Assembly: GCA_044221335.1 (NCBI GenBank)
Contig: JBGAPI010000028.1
Coordinates: 1 to 64,000, forward strand
Direction: 5' to 3'
Origin: JBGAPI01 sp044221335
GTDB lineage: Bacteria; Pseudomonadota; Gammaproteobacteria; Xanthomonadales; Ahniellaceae
Length of the DNA stretch: 64,000 nt
The notes under the pieces are model-generated. The model saw only the letters and a list, made by a program, of their open reading frames with translations. It searched no databases and was not told where the DNA came from. Below, in pieces: positions 17,996 through 25,712 of this stretch; position 1 is the stretch's first letter; the number at the start of each line of letters is the position of its first letter. Made by a program: the position numbers and the translations under genes.

Positions 17996-18160
17996 GGCGA
18001 TTCGCTCCGCGTCGATGTCGAGCGGGAGCCTAGAAGACGACGGCGACCGGAGAGGTTACGGATTCGTCGGTCGACGCGTTTTCCTCGCGGAACGACAGCG
18101 GGCGCTTGCCGCCCGGCAGCGTCGGCGGCAGCATTCGGCGACCCGCCTCGGAGCCTCGCC

Positions 18161-18766
18161 ATGCCGAAGACCGATCCCCGCGTCGATGCCTACATCGCGA
18201 AGTCCGCGGAGTTCGCGCGACCGATCCTCTCCGAGCTCCGGGCGATCGTCCACCAGGCCTGTCCCGAGGTCGAGGAGACGATCAAGTGGGGGTTCCCGCA
18301 CTTCCAGTACCGCGGCATCCTGTGCTCGATGGCGGCGTTCAAGGGTCACGCCTCGTTCGGATTCTGGAAATCCGAATTGCTGGGTCTGCCGAACCGCGGC
18401 GGCGAGGACGGCGGCATGGGCAGCTTCGGCAAGCTGACCACCCGCAAGGACCTGCCGTCGAAGAAGGAGCTGATCGCGCTGACGAAGCAGGCGATGGCGC
18501 TCAACGAGGCCGGCGCCCCGGTGCCGAGCCGCGCGAAGAAGACACCGAAGGCCGCGCTTCCTGAACCCGCCGATTTCATCAAGGCGCTTGCGGCCGACAA
18601 GAAGGCCAAGGCGACCTGGGATGCCTTCCCGCCGGGCTGCCGACGCGAATACCTCGAGTGGATCGGCGAGGCCAAGCGCGACGAGACCCGTGCGAAGCGC
18701 CTGGCGCAGACGATCGAGTGGCTGGCGGAGGGGAAGAAGCGCAACTGGAAATACGAGAACTGCTAG
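18161..18766 (+). CDS. YdeI/OmpD-associated (DUF1801-containing) family protein
   Basis: Encodes 201 residues from ATG 18161, chosen because GGAG precedes it and the family starts here (MPKTDPRVDAYI). The N-terminal DUF1801 domain carries CPEVEETIKWGFPHF (about 37-51). The C-terminal YdeI helical part contains FPPGCRREYLEWIGEAKRDE with the conserved arginines. The family is cytoplasmic and widespread; E. coli YdeI has been linked to polymyxin or stress tolerance, but no activity is established. Frames extending upstream are shadow. Confidence 0.9.
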   Translation: MPKTDPRVDAYIAKSAEFARPILSELRAIVHQACPEVEETIKWGFPHFQYRGILCSMAAFKGHASFGFWKSELLGLPNRGGEDGGMGSFGKLTTRKDLPSKKELIALTKQAMALNEAGAPVPSRAKKTPKAALPEPADFIKALAADKKAKATWDAFPPGCRREYLEWIGEAKRDETRAKRLAQTIEWLAEGKKRNWKYENC

Positions 18767-18854
18767 GGAATCCGGCGGCGCCGGATTCCCCGTCGAAATG
18801 CGAAGACGTTTGAGAGCAGGGCAGCCACGCGGTCGATCCCGGCCAGGAACGCAG

Positions 18855-19349
18855 ATGCCGAATGATCTTGATGACAAGGTTCGGATCGTGATTTCGATAC
18901 TGGCTTCGGACGACATGACGGAGGACGCGATCGAATCGGCCGTCCTTGCCGAAGTCCGCGACCCCATGCTCGCCCGCCGACTGATCGACTGGATTCCGGA
19001 AGCATTCGGGATCGTCACCGTGTCGCACATGGGCCGCATCGGGATCCCGGCGACCTTCAAGGCGAAGACGAAACAGGGCGGCTGGAGGGAATTTCCACTG
19101 GACGTGGAACCGATCTTGCTCTGCGCGCTGAAACGTGCGCAGCAGATGTATCACGACGGACCTCGTCACCTGTTTGCGCCGCTGGCCTCGCGGAGCTCGA
19201 CGATGGCGGTCGTGAACAAGGCATTGAATGAGGGTTCCAGTCTCGACGGTGCGCAGCTGGGCGCGCCGCGCATGCTGGGTATTCCGGCGGAGTTCTACGC
19301 GCCGGTGAAGCGTTCCCTCTGGGGAAGGTTTTTTTCGCGCACGTCCTGA
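18855..19349 (+). CDS. Hypothetical protein
   Basis: Encodes 164 residues from ATG 18855; the assignment of the start is not certain and no strong ribosome-binding site is visible. No signal peptide or transmembrane segment is seen. It has an acidic N-terminus (MPNDLDDKVRIVISILASD) and a recognisable globular pattern with hydrophobic blocks (WIPEAFGIVTV, VEPILLCALKRA). Base composition and codon use match real genes here. It ends 16 bp before the leucine-rich-repeat gene on the same strand, suggesting they are co-transcribed and may work together. I do not recognise a family. Confidence 0.7.
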   Translation: MPNDLDDKVRIVISILASDDMTEDAIESAVLAEVRDPMLARRLIDWIPEAFGIVTVSHMGRIGIPATFKAKTKQGGWREFPLDVEPILLCALKRAQQMYHDGPRHLFAPLASRSSTMAVVNKALNEGSSLDGAQLGAPRMLGIPAEFYAPVKRSLWGRFFSRTS

Positions 19350-19365
19350 CGGCGAGTGCCGATCC

Positions 19366-20229
19366 GTGAATGCTCCACTCCATCCCTTCCATGTGAACCT
19401 GTGGCCGGCGTCGATCATCCGGGTCGAGGACTACGTCGGCAGCGCTAGCGTGTGTCTCAGCTGGGATGGCCGGGTCGACGACGCCGAGAAGAAGAGGGTC
19501 ATCGCGGCCTGGGTGAAGGCGCTGCCGACGTTTCGGCAGATCACGCGGCTCCGGGTCTGGTCGCACGTCACCCAGCCGCTGTTCGATGCGATCTGCGCGC
19601 TCACCGACCTGACCGAGCTGCAGTTGAAGTGGAGCAACGTCCGCAGCCTCGGGAACATTTCGCAGCTGACGAAGCTGCGCTGCCTCAGTATCGGCAGTTC
19701 GACGAAGATCGAATCGATCGACCCGCTGGGGACCTTGGCGAACCTCGAGTTCCTCGAACTGGAGAACGTCAAGCTGATCCGCGACTTCGCTCCACTGAAC
19801 CGGCTGCTGAACCTGCGCGACCTTGCGGTGACCGGGAGCCTATGGTCCCGGCAGGATGTGGGTTCGCTCGCGGTCTTCGCCCGGATGACCTGGCTCGACG
19901 CCTTGAGCGTCGACACGTCGCAGGTCGGTTCGATCCAGGAGCTGGCGGCGCTGACCCGGCTCAAGCAGCTCCATGTCGGCGGGCGGTTGCCCTTCCAGGA
20001 GTACGCGTGGCTGGCGGCCAAGTTGCCGGCGACGCAGTGCCGCTGGTTCCGGCCCTACTTCGAACTCGCGGACACCGGCTATTCCCCCTGCAAGAGGTGC
20101 CGAAACACGACCCTGGTCATGGTCACCGGCAAGGGCAAGCCGATCCTGTGCAAGGATTGCGATGCAGCGAAGCTGGCGAAGCATGTCGCGCAGTTCGAGC
20201 TCGCGCGGGCTTCCGTCGTCGGGGCCTAG
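19366..20229 (+). CDS. Leucine-rich-repeat protein with C-terminal zinc ribbon
   Basis: Encodes 287 residues with no signal peptide. Residues about 60-215 form at least six LRR-like repeats with L-x2-L-x-L cores (for example LTDLTELQLKW, LANLEFLELENV, LTRLKQLHVGG). A C-terminal zinc ribbon follows with CKRC and CKDC pairs about 20 residues apart. LRRs usually mediate protein binding, and a zinc ribbon suggests nucleic-acid or protein contact, so an adaptor role is possible. It follows the hypothetical gene at 18855-19349 closely. The combination is unusual for a small cytoplasmic protein. Confidence 0.8.
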   Translation: MNAPLHPFHVNLWPASIIRVEDYVGSASVCLSWDGRVDDAEKKRVIAAWVKALPTFRQITRLRVWSHVTQPLFDAICALTDLTELQLKWSNVRSLGNISQLTKLRCLSIGSSTKIESIDPLGTLANLEFLELENVKLIRDFAPLNRLLNLRDLAVTGSLWSRQDVGSLAVFARMTWLDALSVDTSQVGSIQELAALTRLKQLHVGGRLPFQEYAWLAAKLPATQCRWFRPYFELADTGYSPCKRCRNTTLVMVTGKGKPILCKDCDAAKLAKHVAQFELARASVVGA

Positions 20230-20365
20230 CAGCGCGGAGAAGAGCGGTCCCGGCGCTGCTTCGAATCCCAGGACGGGTGCGGCGCCACCCCGGGTTCCGG
20301 GAACGGTGAGCGACGTCCTCGGGTGCGGGCTTCGATACGCTCCGCCGCAGACCCCACGCCGATCC

Positions 20366-22657
20366 ATGCCGACTCTCATGACATCGAACCGCATCCCTGT
20401 TCTTGCGTCCGTCCTGTTCCTGCTCGCCAGTGCCGACGCACTCGCCTGGCGCCCAGACGGCTCCGGCACTCCGCGGTCCGGCTTGCCGGAGCTGATGAAT
20501 TTCGAGTCCTCGACGGCGGCGGGGCTGGCGCCGGACTGGATGGTGATGCCGAGAGAGACCGTCGCCGTCGACCACGAGATCGTGCACGGCGGCAGTTCCG
20601 CGCTCAGGATCACGCGCGACGGGAAGAGTCCGCAGACCTTCACCTTCGCCAACGTGTCGTTCCCGATCGACTTCGTCGGCAAGACGGTCGAGCTCCGCGG
20701 CCATTTGCGGACGAAGGACGTGGAAGGCATGGCGGGCCTGTGGCTCCGGGAAGACGCTCCAGGCGGCATGGTCGCGTTCGACAACATGGCGAGCCGCAAG
20801 CTCGCGGGCAGCACGGACTGGAGCGAGTACAGCATCAGCCTGCCGCTGAAGCCCGAGGCCACGCACCTGATCTTCGGCGTGCTGCTCGTCGGCACCGGGA
20901 CGACCTGGGCGGATGACCTGCAATTGCTGGTCGATGGCGAGCCGGTGGCCACGGCGCCGACGGTCGAGCGCGAGAAGACCGTGCTGGAGACCGACCACGC
21001 ATTCGACGGTGGCTCGAAGGTCACGCTGGACGCGTTGTCCAAGCTGCAGGTCCGGAATCTGACGATGCTCGGTCGGGTGTGGGGCTTCCTCAAGTACCAC
21101 CACCCGGCAGTGACCGCGGGCAAGCGCCAGTGGGACTACGAGCTGTTCCGGGTCCTGCCCGCGATCGTGCACGCCCGCAGTGCCGCCGAGGCGAACGGAG
21201 CGATGCTGAAGTGGATCGACGGCCTCGGTCCGGTCGAAGCCTGCACGACCTGCGCAAGCCTCGACGAAAACGCCCTGCAGGAACGTCCGCGGCTGGCCTG
21301 GATCGCCGACCGCACGTCGCTCGGTGCCGCGTTGAGCAAGCGCCTGACCGAGATCCACCGCGCACGTCCGACGGACAAGCAGTTCTTCGTCTCGATGGCG
21401 GCGAACGTCGGCAATCCGGAGTTCGACGTCGAACTGTCCTACGCCGATGCCAAGGTGCCGGATGCGGGCTTCCAGCTGCTCGCCGTGTACCGCTTCTGGA
21501 ACATCGTCGAGTACTGGTATCCCTACCGCGACGTGATGGACGAGGACTGGCCGCAGGTCCTCGCCGAGGCGATTCCGGAGGTCGCGCTCGCGCGCACCGA
21601 GCTCGACGTCAAGCGCGGCCTGCTGAAGCTCATCGTCCGCGTCCACGACACGCACGCCAACCTCTGGAGTTCGCTCGACGCGCGACCGCCGGGGGGCGAC
21701 TGCCGTGTTCCGCTCGACCTGCGCTTCGTCGGCGGCCGCGCCGTGATCGCGAAGACGCTGCCGGAACTGCCAGCGGACGTCGACCTTGCTGCCGGTGATG
21801 TCGTCGTCGACGTCGACGGCGCGCCGGTCACCCAACTGGTCGAGCGCTGGTCGCCGTACTACGCGGGGTCGAACGACGCGGCACGGAAACGCGCCATCGC
21901 GGGTTCACTCACGACCGGCGCGTGCGCTGCCCTGACGCTCGGCATCGAGCGAGACGGAAAGCCGCGTCAGGTCACCACTGCTCGTACCAAATTCGACCCC
22001 AAGTCGCGCCTCTGGCATGACCGCCCCGGCGAGACCTTCCAGCGCATCGGCGACGACATCGCCTATCTCAAGCTGTCGACGGTCAAGGCCGCCGATGTCC
22101 CTGGCTACATCGCCGCCGCCGCCGATACGAAGGGGCTGATCGTCGACATCCGAAACTATCCGGCGGAATTCGTCGTATTCGCGCTCGGCACGCTGCTCGT
22201 CGACCGGGAGGTCCCGTTCGCGGTGTTCACCGTCCCGGACCTCGCGAATCCTGGCGCCTTCCGCTGGAGCAACGGCACCACGCTGCCGCCCGCGACCCCG
22301 CACTACGGCGGCAAAGTCGTGGTGCTCGTCGACGACGCCTCGGTGAGCCAGGCCGAGTACACGGCGATGGCCTTGCGCGCGTCGCCGCGGGCCATCGTGA
22401 TCGGCGGCACCACCTCGGGCGCCGACGGCAACGTCTCCAGCATCGCGCTGCCCTTCGGCCTCCGGACGGCGATCAGCGGCATCGGCGTGTTCTACCCGGA
22501 CCGCCGACCGACCCAGCGGGTCGGCATCGTCCCCGACATCGTGGTGAGCTCCAGCATCGCCGGCCTTCGCGAGGGACGGGACGAGGTGCTGGAGCGCGCG
22601 ATCGCGGAGATCCGCGCCGGGACTCCGATGTCGGTTCCCGCGAATTCGCACGACTGA
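20366..22657 (+). CDS. S41 family (C-terminal-processing type) peptidase, secreted
   Basis: Encodes 763 residues from ATG 20366; ATG 20378 four codons later is equally possible. A signal peptide ends at SADALA. Residues about 30-200 form a beta-rich N-terminal domain like carbohydrate-binding or jelly-roll folds. The region WGFLKYHHPAVTAGKRQWDYE (about 238-258) is typical of this S41 branch. A PDZ-like part (about 450-530) is followed by the peptidase core with VVVLVDDASVSQAEY (catalytic Ser) and VIGGTTSGADGNVSSI. The usual Lys of CtpA is not seen in TSGADG, as in other members of this branch. It is presumably periplasmic or extracellular; the substrate is unknown. Confidence 0.9.
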   Translation: MPTLMTSNRIPVLASVLFLLASADALAWRPDGSGTPRSGLPELMNFESSTAAGLAPDWMVMPRETVAVDHEIVHGGSSALRITRDGKSPQTFTFANVSFPIDFVGKTVELRGHLRTKDVEGMAGLWLREDAPGGMVAFDNMASRKLAGSTDWSEYSISLPLKPEATHLIFGVLLVGTGTTWADDLQLLVDGEPVATAPTVEREKTVLETDHAFDGGSKVTLDALSKLQVRNLTMLGRVWGFLKYHHPAVTAGKRQWDYELFRVLPAIVHARSAAEANGAMLKWIDGLGPVEACTTCASLDENALQERPRLAWIADRTSLGAALSKRLTEIHRARPTDKQFFVSMAANVGNPEFDVELSYADAKVPDAGFQLLAVYRFWNIVEYWYPYRDVMDEDWPQVLAEAIPEVALARTELDVKRGLLKLIVRVHDTHANLWSSLDARPPGGDCRVPLDLRFVGGRAVIAKTLPELPADVDLAAGDVVVDVDGAPVTQLVERWSPYYAGSNDAARKRAIAGSLTTGACAALTLGIERDGKPRQVTTARTKFDPKSRLWHDRPGETFQRIGDDIAYLKLSTVKAADVPGYIAAAADTKGLIVDIRNYPAEFVVFALGTLLVDREVPFAVFTVPDLANPGAFRWSNGTTLPPATPHYGGKVVVLVDDASVSQAEYTAMALRASPRAIVIGGTTSGADGNVSSIALPFGLRTAISGIGVFYPDRRPTQRVGIVPDIVVSSSIAGLREGRDEVLERAIAEIRAGTPMSVPANSHD

Positions 22658-22715
22658 CGCTGCCACGAAGGCCCTCGATCGAGGACGCTCTTCCCGGCTC
22701 TTTACGGGGGGCGGC

Positions 22716-23768
22716 CTAGGGTGACCGCAGGTCACCCAAAACCGCTCCCGGCGGATCGAGGACATAGCCCTCCGCCTGCAGTGCCGCGACCATCCCGTCG
22801 CTGCGCCGGATTTCCGTGATCGGCAGCACCGCGAAGGTCACGGTGTTCTTGTCCAGCGCCGCCCGGGCGGCATCGAGCCAGAGCTCGCGCAGGCGCGGAC
22901 GCAGATGCTCGATGCCGTTGGTCTCGGCCCACTGCGCGGCGAGGATGGCGTCGTCGCAGGCGGATTGCTGCTCGACGTAAGGCAGGGCAAACAGGGCGTC
23001 AAGGTCTCCGTAGGCCCAGGCGTCGGCGCGCTCGCGCATCACGGAAAGATCGGTCTCGACGCGGTCGAGGGTCTGGCGCATGCAGGCGAGGTCGTCGAGG
23101 CGGGCGCGCTTGAAGTCCTTCATCGCCTGTCGTGGCTTGTCCAGGGTCAGCTGGATCGCGGGGTGGGTGACAGTGACCTTGGCGTGCTTCGCCATCTTCA
23201 GCACGCGCTCGGTGACGGTCGCGTCGCGCACCAGGCCGGTGCGATCGAGCGCCGCCGTGTACAGGTCCTCGGCGGCGAACAACGGACGGCGCTTCTCGTG
23301 GGCGTGGTCGTCGCCGAGGTAGCGCTTCGCCAGCGCGCGCCAGCGCTCGAGCAGGTCGGGCGGCAGTACCTCGGCCAGCGTCGCGCCGTCGGGGTTGTTG
23401 CGCAGCCCCGGCAGGGAGGGCAGCAGCGTGAGCGCGGCCAAACCCCCGATCCGCATCTCGGCCGAGGCCGGCAGCAGCACTTCCTGCGCGGCGCCGATGC
23501 GCTGCTCGACCTCGCGTCCGACCCACTGCATCTTCTTCGGCAGGGGCTGCAGCGTGCCCAGGATCCACAGCGCGTGATCCCCCTTCGACAGTCGCCACAG
23601 GCCCGGTCCCGGTACGACGCCCGCGACGACGACCGTGTCGAGAGTTCGCGTCGGAGCCGTCGGAGCGGCATCGGTCGGCGCCGGAGCGCTCTCCTGGGCC
23701 GCGATCGGAAAGACCGCGGCGAGCAGTGCCGCGGTCAGAAGATTTCGTGCCTGCCGTCGGATCGACAT
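22716..23768 (-). CDS. TraB/GumN family protein
   Basis: Encodes 350 residues with a signal peptide (to about residue 24, FPIAAQ). The family opening G-x-LWRLSKGDHALWILGT is present at about 54-72. The metal-ligand motif GT-x-H of active TraB/TIKI proteases reads GTLQ here. The C-terminal conserved part (TVTFAVLPITEI, DGMVAALQAEGYVLDPP) is intact. Such proteins lie in the periplasm or outer membrane; some relatives are metalloproteases, and GumN sits in xanthan clusters. With the His replaced, an enzymatic role is doubtful. It is convergent with the S41 gene and divergent from the dioxygenase gene. Confidence 0.88.
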   Translation of the reverse strand: MSIRRQARNLLTAALLAAVFPIAAQESAPAPTDAAPTAPTRTLDTVVVAGVVPGPGLWRLSKGDHALWILGTLQPLPKKMQWVGREVEQRIGAAQEVLLPASAEMRIGGLAALTLLPSLPGLRNNPDGATLAEVLPPDLLERWRALAKRYLGDDHAHEKRRPLFAAEDLYTAALDRTGLVRDATVTERVLKMAKHAKVTVTHPAIQLTLDKPRQAMKDFKRARLDDLACMRQTLDRVETDLSVMRERADAWAYGDLDALFALPYVEQQSACDDAILAAQWAETNGIEHLRPRLRELWLDAARAALDKNTVTFAVLPITEIRRSDGMVAALQAEGYVLDPPGAVLGDLRSP

Positions 23769-23979
23769 CGCCGTCCCTGGTCGAAGAGGAGCGGCGACGC
23801 TAGCGGCCCGTTCGTTAATCGATCGCTCGGAGTTCGTTGCGGGATCGTTCGCACGGCGATCGTGATAGGGCGGTGCTGGCCGTCACCGTCGGACGATCTC
23901 CCGGATTTCTCCCGGATTTCCGAAGGATCGGGTAACGACCGCGGGGCTAGCGTCGGTTCCACCCGAACGGAGTCCGACC

Positions 23980-24816
23980 ATGCCTCAGCGCCCGCCCGAA
24001 TTCCTGCTGTCCGATCACGCCGGCCTGGCCGAGACGCTCGATGTCCTCGCTCGGCGTCGTCGCCGATTCCTGGCGCGCCTGGGCGCCGTGGCGGCCACGA
24101 CGGCGGCCGGCGCGTTGCCGCTGCGCGGCCTCGCCTGCACGCTGATCCCGAGCGAGACCGGCGGCCCCTATCCCGGCGACGGCACCAATGGCCCGAACGT
24201 GCTGACGACCTCGGGCATCGTGCGCAGCGACATCCGTGCGAGTTTCGGTTCCGCCGGCAGCGCCGTCGCCGCCGGCACGCCCTTGCTGGTCACGCTGAGG
24301 CTGGTCAGCACGGTCGCGACCTGTGCGCCGCTCGCCGGTCTCGCGGTGTATCTCTGGCACTGCAACGCCACCGGCGGCTATTCGCTGTATTCCTCCGGCG
24401 TCACCACCCAGAACTATCTTCGTGGCGTGCAGGTCTCGGACGCGAACGGCGAGGTCAGCTTCCTCACCATCTTTCCGGGCTGCTACGCCGGCCGCTGGCC
24501 GCACATCCACTTCGAAATCTACGAGTCGGCTGCAAAGGCCACTTCGGGCGCGAACGCCGCGCGCACCTCGCAGCTGGCGCTGCCCGAGGCCACCTGCCGG
24601 ACCGTGTACGCCCAGACCGGGCTCTATCCTTCGAGCACGAGCAACTTGAATGCCGTCAGCCTGAATACCGACAACGTGTTCAGCGACGACCACGCGGTGC
24701 TGCAATCGCCGACGATCAGTGGCGACAATGCCGTCGGTTATGCCGCCGACCTGGAAGTCGGCGTGGCGCTGCAGCCGGCGGTCGACAGCAACCTGTTCAA
24801 CGACGGATTCGAATGA
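23980..24816 (+). CDS. Exported intradiol ring-cleavage dioxygenase
   Basis: Encodes 278 residues. It is a non-heme Fe(III) enzyme of the protocatechuate 3,4-dioxygenase/catechol 1,2-dioxygenase fold, opening catechol rings between the hydroxyls. Likely iron ligands are Tyr134 or Tyr137 (GGYSLYSSG), Tyr169 (FPGCYAGRW) and His175/His177 (PHIHF). An arginine-rich stretch followed by a hydrophobic run (RRRRRFLARLGAVAAT, about 25-40) suggests Tat export. CTLIPSETGGPYP marks the mature start of the secreted subgroup. The C-terminus FNDGFE resembles short tails seen on other secreted Xanthomonadales proteins. The substrate may be lignin- or humic-derived catechol. It is convergent with the adjacent response-regulator gene. 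Confidence 0.92.
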   Translation: MPQRPPEFLLSDHAGLAETLDVLARRRRRFLARLGAVAATTAAGALPLRGLACTLIPSETGGPYPGDGTNGPNVLTTSGIVRSDIRASFGSAGSAVAAGTPLLVTLRLVSTVATCAPLAGLAVYLWHCNATGGYSLYSSGVTTQNYLRGVQVSDANGEVSFLTIFPGCYAGRWPHIHFEIYESAAKATSGANAARTSQLALPEATCRTVYAQTGLYPSSTSNLNAVSLNTDNVFSDDHAVLQSPTISGDNAVGYAADLEVGVALQPAVDSNLFNDGFE

Positions 24817-24850
24817 ATCGGCCACCGCTCGCCACTGCCTCGGCGCATCA

Positions 24851-25045
24851 CGACGGCGGGCGGTGCCCGCCCCATGCGCTCGCCCCGGCCCTACCGGGCC
24901 CTGGGCCCTCTCGGAGCGACTCCGGATTCGCCGGCGATGACGCCGTCGCGCCGAAGCAAGTCCAAGGGTCTCGGCGGCTTCACTGGGTCCTGAACCGATG
25001 GATCAGTGAGCCCTTGAGGCAACGGCGGGCAGTGCCCGCCCTACG
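24851..25045. repeat. Palindromic repeats between dioxygenase and response-regulator genes
   Basis: A GACGGCGGGCGGTGCCCGCC-type unit lies near 24852-24873 and a CGGCGGGCA-G-TGCCCGCCCTACG unit at 25019-25045. The CTA in the latter (25041-25043) is the stop codon of the minus-strand response regulator. The rest of the 224-bp gap shows no gene. Confidence 0.75.
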
Positions 25046-25712
25046 GAGCGCAATAGCGGAAGCCCATGCCGTAGACCGAGCCGATCGCGTCGGGCAGGCC
25101 GAGTTCGACGAGCTTGCGGCGCAGGTTGCGGACGTGGCTATCGAGGGTGGCGTCGCTGACGACTCGGTGATCGGTGTAGGCGACGTCGGTCAGCACGCGG
25201 CGCGAGAAGACCTTGCCCGGATGGCTCATCAGGCGCTCCAGCACGCGGAACTCCACCGGAGTCAGCGCGACCGACTTGCGCTCGAGGCGCAGCTCGAAGC
25301 GATCGTGATCGAGCGAGGGCTGCGCGGCGACGGATGGCGCCGCGCCACTGCGCCGGAGCACCGCGCGCAGGCGGCTGATGACCTCGCGCAGGCTGTAGGG
25401 CTTGCAGATGTAGTCGTCGGCACCGACCTCGAGCCCGAGCAGGCGATCGATCTCCTCGACCCGCGCGGTCAGCATCAGGATCGGCACGTTGCTGTCGGCG
25501 CGCAGCCGGCGGCAGACCGACAGTCCGTCTTCGCCGGGCAGCATCAGGTCGAGCAGGATCGCGTCGGGGCGATACTCGCGGACCCAGCCGGCGACGAGAT
25601 CGCCACGGTCGAGGTGCGCGGTGCGGAAGCCCGAGGCCTGCAGCCAGTCCACCAGTGCACTGGCGATCTTGGCCTCGTCTTCCACCACCAGCACGAGCGC
25701 GGATGAGTTCAT
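25041..25712 (-). CDS. OmpR-family response regulator (BaeR-like)
   Basis: Encodes 223 residues from ATG 25712; this start overlaps the kinase stop codon as ATGA, so translation is coupled. The receiver domain (about 6-120) has acidic pair Glu11-Asp12, phosphoacceptor Asp55 (LLDLMLPGEDGL), the switch Thr in LTARVEE and Lys in CKPYS. The winged-helix DNA-binding domain (about 130-223) ends with VYGMGFRYC. It should be phosphorylated by the kinase encoded just upstream. Likely targets include the flanking dioxygenase genes, but this rests on position only. Confidence 0.95.
   Translation of the reverse strand: MNSSALVLVVEDEAKIASALVDWLQASGFRTAHLDRGDLVAGWVREYRPDAILLDLMLPGEDGLSVCRRLRADSNVPILMLTARVEEIDRLLGLEVGADDYICKPYSLREVISRLRAVLRRSGAAPSVAAQPSLDHDRFELRLERKSVALTPVEFRVLERLMSHPGKVFSRRVLTDVAYTDHRVVSDATLDSHVRNLRRKLVELGLPDAIGSVYGMGFRYCAP

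Noticed and set aside
22905..25706. 933-residue plus-strand open frame
   Set aside because: Crosses the TraB/GumN, dioxygenase and response-regulator genes; low-complexity translation without motifs.
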